From Candidatus Dormiibacterota bacterium (lineage in GTDB: Bacteria; Chloroflexota; Dormibacteria; Aeolococcales; Aeolococcaceae), in the NCBI GenBank assembly GCA_003170875.1, contig PMYJ01000156.1:3769-13898 (forward strand): DNA of 10,130 bases, in the 5' to 3' direction. Under the pieces are notes generated by a model, which saw nothing but the letters and a program-made list of their open reading frames with translations, ran no database searches and was not told where the DNA came from. A program made the translations under genes and the position numbers. Below are positions 6,684-10,130 of the stretch, piece by piece; the stretch's first letter is position 1; the number at the start of each line of letters is the position of its first letter.

Positions 6684-9678
6684 CCGTATCGGCGGCTCCC
6701 GCGGCGGCGGGGCTCGCCGGCGCCCCGCTCGGGCTGGGCGAGGCCGAGGCAGCGGCGGCGGCGGCGGGGGAGGCCGCCGGGGCCGAGAACGCCGGCGCTG
6801 AGTGACCCAGTTCGAGCGCCCCGGTGGGCGCGACCGGAGGCGTGGACATGATCCCGGCCTCGTTGGCCGCGAAGTACTGGAGCAGCTGGTCCACCGAGGG
6901 CTCGCAGTCGTAGTAGCCCTGGCCCCCTCCGTGCACGGCGCAGAGCACCACGACCTGGGGGTCCTGGAGCGGGTAGACGGCGTCGTACCAGGCGTCGGGC
7001 CCGCCATGGGGAGCGGAGGGGTCCTGGGCCGTGCCGGTCTTCCCCCCGGCCGGCTCCGGGAGGTTCTGGAGCATGGTCCCGGTGCCCTGGCTGACCTCCA
7101 GCCCAAGCCCCTCGTCCACCGGACCGAGCTGTCCGGCGAAGGAAAGGTCCGCGGGCGTCGCGTGGCTGAGCACCGTCGGGCCGCCCGTCCCGGACACGTC
7201 CAGCCCGAGGTAGGGTGTGACGAGGGTGCCGGTCGCGACCGCGTCGAGCCAGCGGATGTCCTGCAGCGGGGTCACCGCGGTGTAGCCCTGGCCGATCCCC
7301 ATCATCGGGGTCACCCCCGGGTACCAGGTATCGCCCGCGGGCATGTGCCCCGGGTAGAAGAACTCGCCCGCGCTCTGCGCGCTCTCCGGCAGGTCGATGC
7401 CGGTCAGCTCTCCGACCCCGAGCTCGGTGGCGACCTGGGCGATTCGCTGCGGACCGAGGGCAAGCGCCAGCTGGTAGAAGTAGACGTCGTTCGACCAGGC
7501 GATGGCCTCGGGCAGATCCTGCGGCGGCAGGCACTCCCAGTTCGCGTACTGGATGCCGTCGTAGGTGTAGGAGCATCCGGTCGTGATCACCGTGGAGGAT
7601 GGGATCGCGTCGAAGACAGCGTCCGCCGCCGCGGTGACCAGCTTGAAGGTCGATCCCGGCGGCATCTCCGCATCGGCGGCGTTGGCGGCACCGTCCAGGC
7701 CCTGTCCGGCCATGGCCAGGATGGCGCCGGTCTGCGCGTCCATGACGATCAGCGAGCCCCAGTCCCCCGATTGGCTCTGCGGGTAGGCGCCGGCCATCGA
7801 CTTCTGAAGAAGAGCCGCCGCCTCCTCCTGGAGGCCGAGATCGATGCTGAGCTGGAGGGTGCCACCGACGACCGGGGCCGTCTCGCTGCTCGTCGCGACC
7901 GCGCTGCCGAAGGGGTTGACGAGGACCCGCTGGTCGCCGTCCTGGCCCTGGAGGTGGCTGTCGTACTCCTCCTCCAGGCCCGAGTGGCCGACCACGTCTC
8001 CGGCGGGCAGGAGGCCGAGCTGCGCGACCTGGTCGGACCACTCGGCGCCGGTGGAGCCGAGCAGCGAAGCCAGGAGGCTCCCCTCCGGGTAGACCATCTG
8101 GTACGACGGGTCCAGGATGACCCCGGGCAGGTCGGCGGCGCTGATTCGCGCCCCCACCGCCGCGCCCAAGGTCCCGGGCAGATTCACCGATAGCCCCGAG
8201 CCGGCCGCCTCGATCTCCCGACCGACCCGCGCAGGCGTCTCTCCGATCAGTCCCGCCAGCTTGGTCAGAGCGCCGCTCCGCCCCTCGAGCAGGCCCGGGA
8301 TCACCACCACCTGATAGGCCTTCTCCTCGTAGGCGAGGGGGACGCCGTGGCGGTCGACGATCTGCCCCCGGGGAGCCGGCAGATCGATGCTGCGGGTCAC
8401 CTCGGCCAGCGCGGCGGCCCGCAGCTCGGCACCATTCTGCTGCTGGAACTGGAGCGTCACCACGCCGGTTCCGGCCAGGGCCAGGCCCAGCGCGGCGGCG
8501 CTGACCGTCACCAGACGGGGCATCCGGCGCAGGTCGCGCGGGAGTCGCCAGAGTATCCGCGCCCGCGAGTCGCGGGCGATGCCGGCGGCGACCCCCACGG
8601 CTCCGAGGTGGGCGACGGCGCTCGAGCCCCCGGCGCTGATCAGCGGGCAGGGCACGCCCGCGAGGGGGAGCAGGCCGATGCCGCCCGCGGCGGAGATCAG
8701 CACCTCCGACCCCAGGAGGACGGCGAACCCGCCCCCCACCAGTCCCGCCGCCTCGGTCCGCGCCCCCTTGGTGATGGCAAGCAAGCGCCACATCACCAGG
8801 GCGGTGCAGCCGAAGACGGCGGCGCCGGCCAGCAGGCCACGCTGCTCGACCAGGCTGACCAGGGCCAGGTCGGTCTCGCGTGCCGGGAGGTACTGGGAGA
8901 GCAGTGAGTACGGGACCCCCGAGCCACGACCGAGCAGCTCGGCCGAGGCGATCGCGATGTGGGCCTGGAGGACCGTCCATCCCGATCCGAGCGCGCTGGA
9001 ACCGCCGCTCAAGAAGGCCTGGAGACGCTGCAGCTGATATGGACGCAGCAAGGCCAGGCCGATGGGGGCCAGCGCGGCGGCTCCCGCCGCTGTCGCGAGC
9101 AGGCTGCGGAGGCGGACCCGTGCCTGGATGGCGACGGCCGCGAAGATGACCATCAGCAGCATCGATGTGCTGAGGTCCGGCTCGATGAGGGTGAGCCCGA
9201 TCGGGACCCCCGCGACCGCGAGGGCGAGCAGGTAGCGGTGCCGCCGGGCCGGGTTGCCGAGGATGTCGGCGAGCACCAGCAGCAGGCCAATCTTGGCGAA
9301 CTCCGAGGGCTGGAAGAGCTGGCTCCCCACCTCCAACCAGCGACGTCCTCCATCGACACCGCTGCTGCCCGCGACCACGACCGCACCCAGCAGGAGCACG
9401 GCTCCCGCGTAGACCATCCGGCCGAGAACTACCCAGACGCGCATCCGCAGCCGGGACAGCGCCACCGCGATGCCGACGCCCAGGAGCACGGTGAGGAGCT
9501 GGTGCTCCGCCTCACTCGGATCGCCGACGCCGACGAGATTGAGGATGCCGAGGGCGGCGAGCCCGGCGATGCCGAGCCAGAGCAGCGGATCAGCCCGGCC
9601 GAGTCGGCGCCAGCCCCACCGCGAGGAGGGGTCGACGTGTCGGTCAGCTGGCGACGGCTCCCATGGATGTTGTTGCAT
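6658..9678 (-). CDS. rodA/mrdA: RodA (SEDS) - PBP2 (class B PBP) fusion: peptidoglycan polymerase and transpeptidase in one chain
   Basis: 1006 residues. Residues about 31-370 are a full multi-pass SEDS glycosyltransferase: RRWLEVGSQLFQPSEFAK (112-129, with Trp114), EPDLS (166-170), LPARETD (264-270, Asp270 at the position known to be essential in RodA) and PLISAGGSS (345-353). It polymerises lipid II. A basic cytoplasmic connector (about 369-388) leads to a further membrane helix (about 389-411), then the PBP pedestal (APRGQIVDRHGVPLA at 435-449, HSGLEEEYD at 565-573). The transpeptidase domain has SxxK at Ser676-Lys679 (PPGSTFK), Ser729-Asn-Asp731 in place of SxN, and KTGT at 880-883. SxD rather than SxN is what I recall for E. 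coli PBP2, and the pedestal also reads as PBP2 (MrdA) rather than FtsI. The topology fits: SEDS ends inside, the PBP helix leads out. An Ala/Pro/Ser tail (955-1006) follows. The ATG at 9678 has GAGG 7 nt upstream. No stop or frameshift separates the two halves. Confidence 0.96.
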   Translation of the reverse strand: MQQHPWEPSPADRHVDPSSRWGWRRLGRADPLLWLGIAGLAALGILNLVGVGDPSEAEHQLLTVLLGVGIAVALSRLRMRVWVVLGRMVYAGAVLLLGAVVVAGSSGVDGGRRWLEVGSQLFQPSEFAKIGLLLVLADILGNPARRHRYLLALAVAGVPIGLTLIEPDLSTSMLLMVIFAAVAIQARVRLRSLLATAAGAAALAPIGLALLRPYQLQRLQAFLSGGSSALGSGWTVLQAHIAIASAELLGRGSGVPYSLLSQYLPARETDLALVSLVEQRGLLAGAAVFGCTALVMWRLLAITKGARTEAAGLVGGGFAVLLGSEVLISAAGGIGLLPLAGVPCPLISAGGSSAVAHLGAVGVAAGIARDSRARILWRLPRDLRRMPRLVTVSAAALGLALAGTGVVTLQFQQQNGAELRAAALAEVTRSIDLPAPRGQIVDRHGVPLAYEEKAYQVVVIPGLLEGRSGALTKLAGLIGETPARVGREIEAAGSGLSVNLPGTLGAAVGARISAADLPGVILDPSYQMVYPEGSLLASLLGSTGAEWSDQVAQLGLLPAGDVVGHSGLEEEYDSHLQGQDGDQRVLVNPFGSAVATSSETAPVVGGTLQLSIDLGLQEEAAALLQKSMAGAYPQSQSGDWGSLIVMDAQTGAILAMAGQGLDGAANAADAEMPPGSTFKLVTAAADAVFDAIPSSTVITTGCSYTYDGIQYANWECLPPQDLPEAIAWSNDVYFYQLALALGPQRIAQVATELGVGELTGIDLPESAQSAGEFFYPGHMPAGDTWYPGVTPMMGIGQGYTAVTPLQDIRWLDAVATGTLVTPYLGLDVSGTGGPTVLSHATPADLSFAGQLGPVDEGLGLEVSQGTGTMLQNLPEPAGGKTGTAQDPSAPHGGPDAWYDAVYPLQDPQVVVLCAVHGGGQGYYDCEPSVDQLLQYFAANEAGIMSTPPVAPTGALELGHSAPAFSAPAASPAAAAAASASPSPSGAPASPAAAGAADTASGRRTRR
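6661..6816 (-). repeat. Low-complexity Ala/Pro/Ser tail of the RodA-PBP2 fusion
   Basis: These codons encode residues 955-1006, beyond the transpeptidase fold. They are almost only Ala, Pro, Ser and Gly and end in GRRTRR. The DNA is GCG/GCC-rich and repetitive. The tail would sit outside the membrane; its last seven codons and stop overlap mreB. Composition suggests a disordered spacer or wall-spanning segment. Confidence 0.6.
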
Positions 9679-9978
9679 CCATCGTCCTCGGAACTCTCAG
9701 CCGCAACCGGAACGTCGCTCGGAGCAGTGCGCACACCCACAATTCGCGCATCAATCTGCCCCGCCTCATGCTACTCGCAGGGCCGCAATGACGAGGGATC
9801 CGCGATCAGTGAGAGCGCGGCCGCGGACTCCCCGTCGTCAACGCCGAGGCGGCCCCCCTTCGTCGACGCCGGGCCTGCCAGCCTCGCGCAACGACGGTGA
9901 GCGGGGGCAGCCGTCACCGCAGCCGGCGGCAGGCACGGCCACGCGGGCCCCCGACCATGATCGCTACCATCACGAGCG
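9679..9978. other. Divergent intergenic region between RodA-PBP2 and pntA-like gene
   Basis: This is 300 bp without a supported gene. Open frames crossing it on either strand give low-complexity Arg/Pro/Ser-rich products that resemble nothing I know and run antisense into the flanking genes. It should hold the promoters of both neighbours. A minus-strand TAGCAT at 9773-9768 could be a -10 box for the fusion gene, but no good -35 sits at the right distance. A plus-strand TACCAT at 9965-9970 is a possible -10 for the right-hand gene. No hairpin or repeat stood out. Confidence 0.5.
9965..9970 (+). promoter_or_regulatory. Possible -10 box (TACCAT) of a leaderless pntA-like transcript
   Basis: TACCAT fits TANNNT and ends 8 bases before the ATG at 9979. 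Transcription would start at or within about 2 nt of the start codon. There is no Shine-Dalgarno sequence ahead of that ATG (only ACGAG), which fits a leaderless message. No -35 match is present, so this remains weak. Confidence 0.2.
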
Positions 9979-10130
9979 ATGACCGAAGCTTCCGATCGGA
10001 CGGGGTCGGCGCCGGTGCGGATCGCCGTGCCCCGTGAGCGCCAGCCCGGCGAACTGCGCGTGGCTCTGGTCCCCGCCACACTCCGGCCGCTGCTCGCCGC
10101 GGGGCTCCAGGTGACGGTCGAGGCCGGGGC
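9979..10130 (+). CDS. pntA: NAD(P) transhydrogenase alpha subunit, N-terminus (partial; runs off right edge)
   Basis: Fifty codons are visible. After a short polar leader (MTEASDRTGSAP) the protein reads VRIAVPRERQPGELRVALVP and continues to VTVEAGA. This is the opening beta-alpha-beta of the AlaDh_PNT_N domain (known consensus RIGVPKE..PGE.RVA.TP..V..L...G..V.VE.GAG). The PGE-RVA spacing fits transhydrogenase alpha (PntA) better than alanine dehydrogenase, which usually lacks this Pro-Gly. The alpha subunit binds NAD(H) and, with PntB, couples hydride transfer to NADP with proton translocation. Alanine dehydrogenase cannot be excluded from so short a piece. A pntB-like gene should follow to the right if the call is correct. 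Confidence 0.75.
   Translation, partial: MTEASDRTGSAPVRIAVPRERQPGELRVALVPATLRPLLAAGLQVTVEAG

Noticed and set aside
6680..8980. 766-codon minus-strand frame inside the RodA-PBP2 gene
   Set aside because: Same strand but a different frame; the product is almost all Arg/Gly/Pro/Ala, a frame-shifted reading of the fusion gene.
8959..10079. Plus-strand frames 8959-9900 and 9470-9982 and minus-strand frame 9771-10079
   Set aside because: They are shadows of the RodA-PBP2 and pntA-like genes running through the intergenic region, without RBS or motif.
1..10130. CRISPR arrays, tRNA/rRNA genes, transposases, phage genes
   Set aside because: No regularly spaced identical repeats, no tRNA-like cloverleaf or rRNA segment, and no transposase or integrase motif seen on either strand; tRNA absence was judged by eye only.

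Overview
The window is high-GC throughout (roughly 70% by eye) and densely coded. Intergenic gaps are short, and there is no tRNA, rRNA, CRISPR array or insertion sequence that I can see. The gene set suits a high-GC, rod-type, Gram-positive-like lineage such as Actinobacteria, Chloroflexota or Candidatus Dormibacterota. It includes a two-domain GDP-mannose-pyrophosphorylase/phosphomannomutase-like protein, MreB, RodA and PBP2 as one polypeptide, a membrane-anchored Ser/Thr-kinase-like protein, and the N-terminus of a transhydrogenase alpha subunit. I lean toward Dormibacterota/Chloroflexota, but this is a guess from gene content and not a demonstrated placement.

Layout. (1) Positions 1-3274, minus strand: a two-gene operon. 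A GT-B glycosyltransferase comes first and overlaps by 4 bp (GTGA) a large sugar-nucleotidyltransferase fused to a phosphomannomutase-like domain, which runs off the left edge. (2) 3275-3550: a divergent intergenic region with degenerate direct repeats, including a duplicated RBS-ATG, and a plausible promoter for the plus strand. (3) 3551-3808, plus strand: a small protein with two CxxC pairs (zinc ribbon). (4) 3825-5570, minus strand: a transmembrane pseudokinase with a secreted C-terminal domain. (5) 5676-6683, plus strand: mreB, divergent from the pseudokinase. (6) 6658-9678, minus strand: a single 1006-residue polypeptide carrying a complete RodA-type SEDS glycosyltransferase followed by a complete class B PBP (PBP2-type) transpeptidase. 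Its 3' end overlaps the 3' end of mreB by 26 bp. (7) 9679-9978: non-coding. (8) 9979 to the right edge, plus strand: the start of a pntA-like gene.

How it fits together. Regions 4-6 look like a compact cell-elongation locus. MreB is the cytoskeletal scaffold. The RodA-PBP2 fusion would join glycan polymerisation and cross-linking in one chain. The pseudokinase, with a cytoplasmic kinase fold, one membrane helix and a Cys-containing outer domain, is placed to sense or scaffold at the same membrane. MreC and MreD, usually next to mreB, are not in this window. Regions 1-2 supply activated sugar (probably GDP-mannose or a related NDP-sugar) and a glycosyltransferase for an envelope or storage glycan. 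The most noteworthy points are the SEDS-bPBP fusion, the catalytically degraded kinase beside it, and the degraded phosphomutase motifs in the nucleotidyltransferase fusion.
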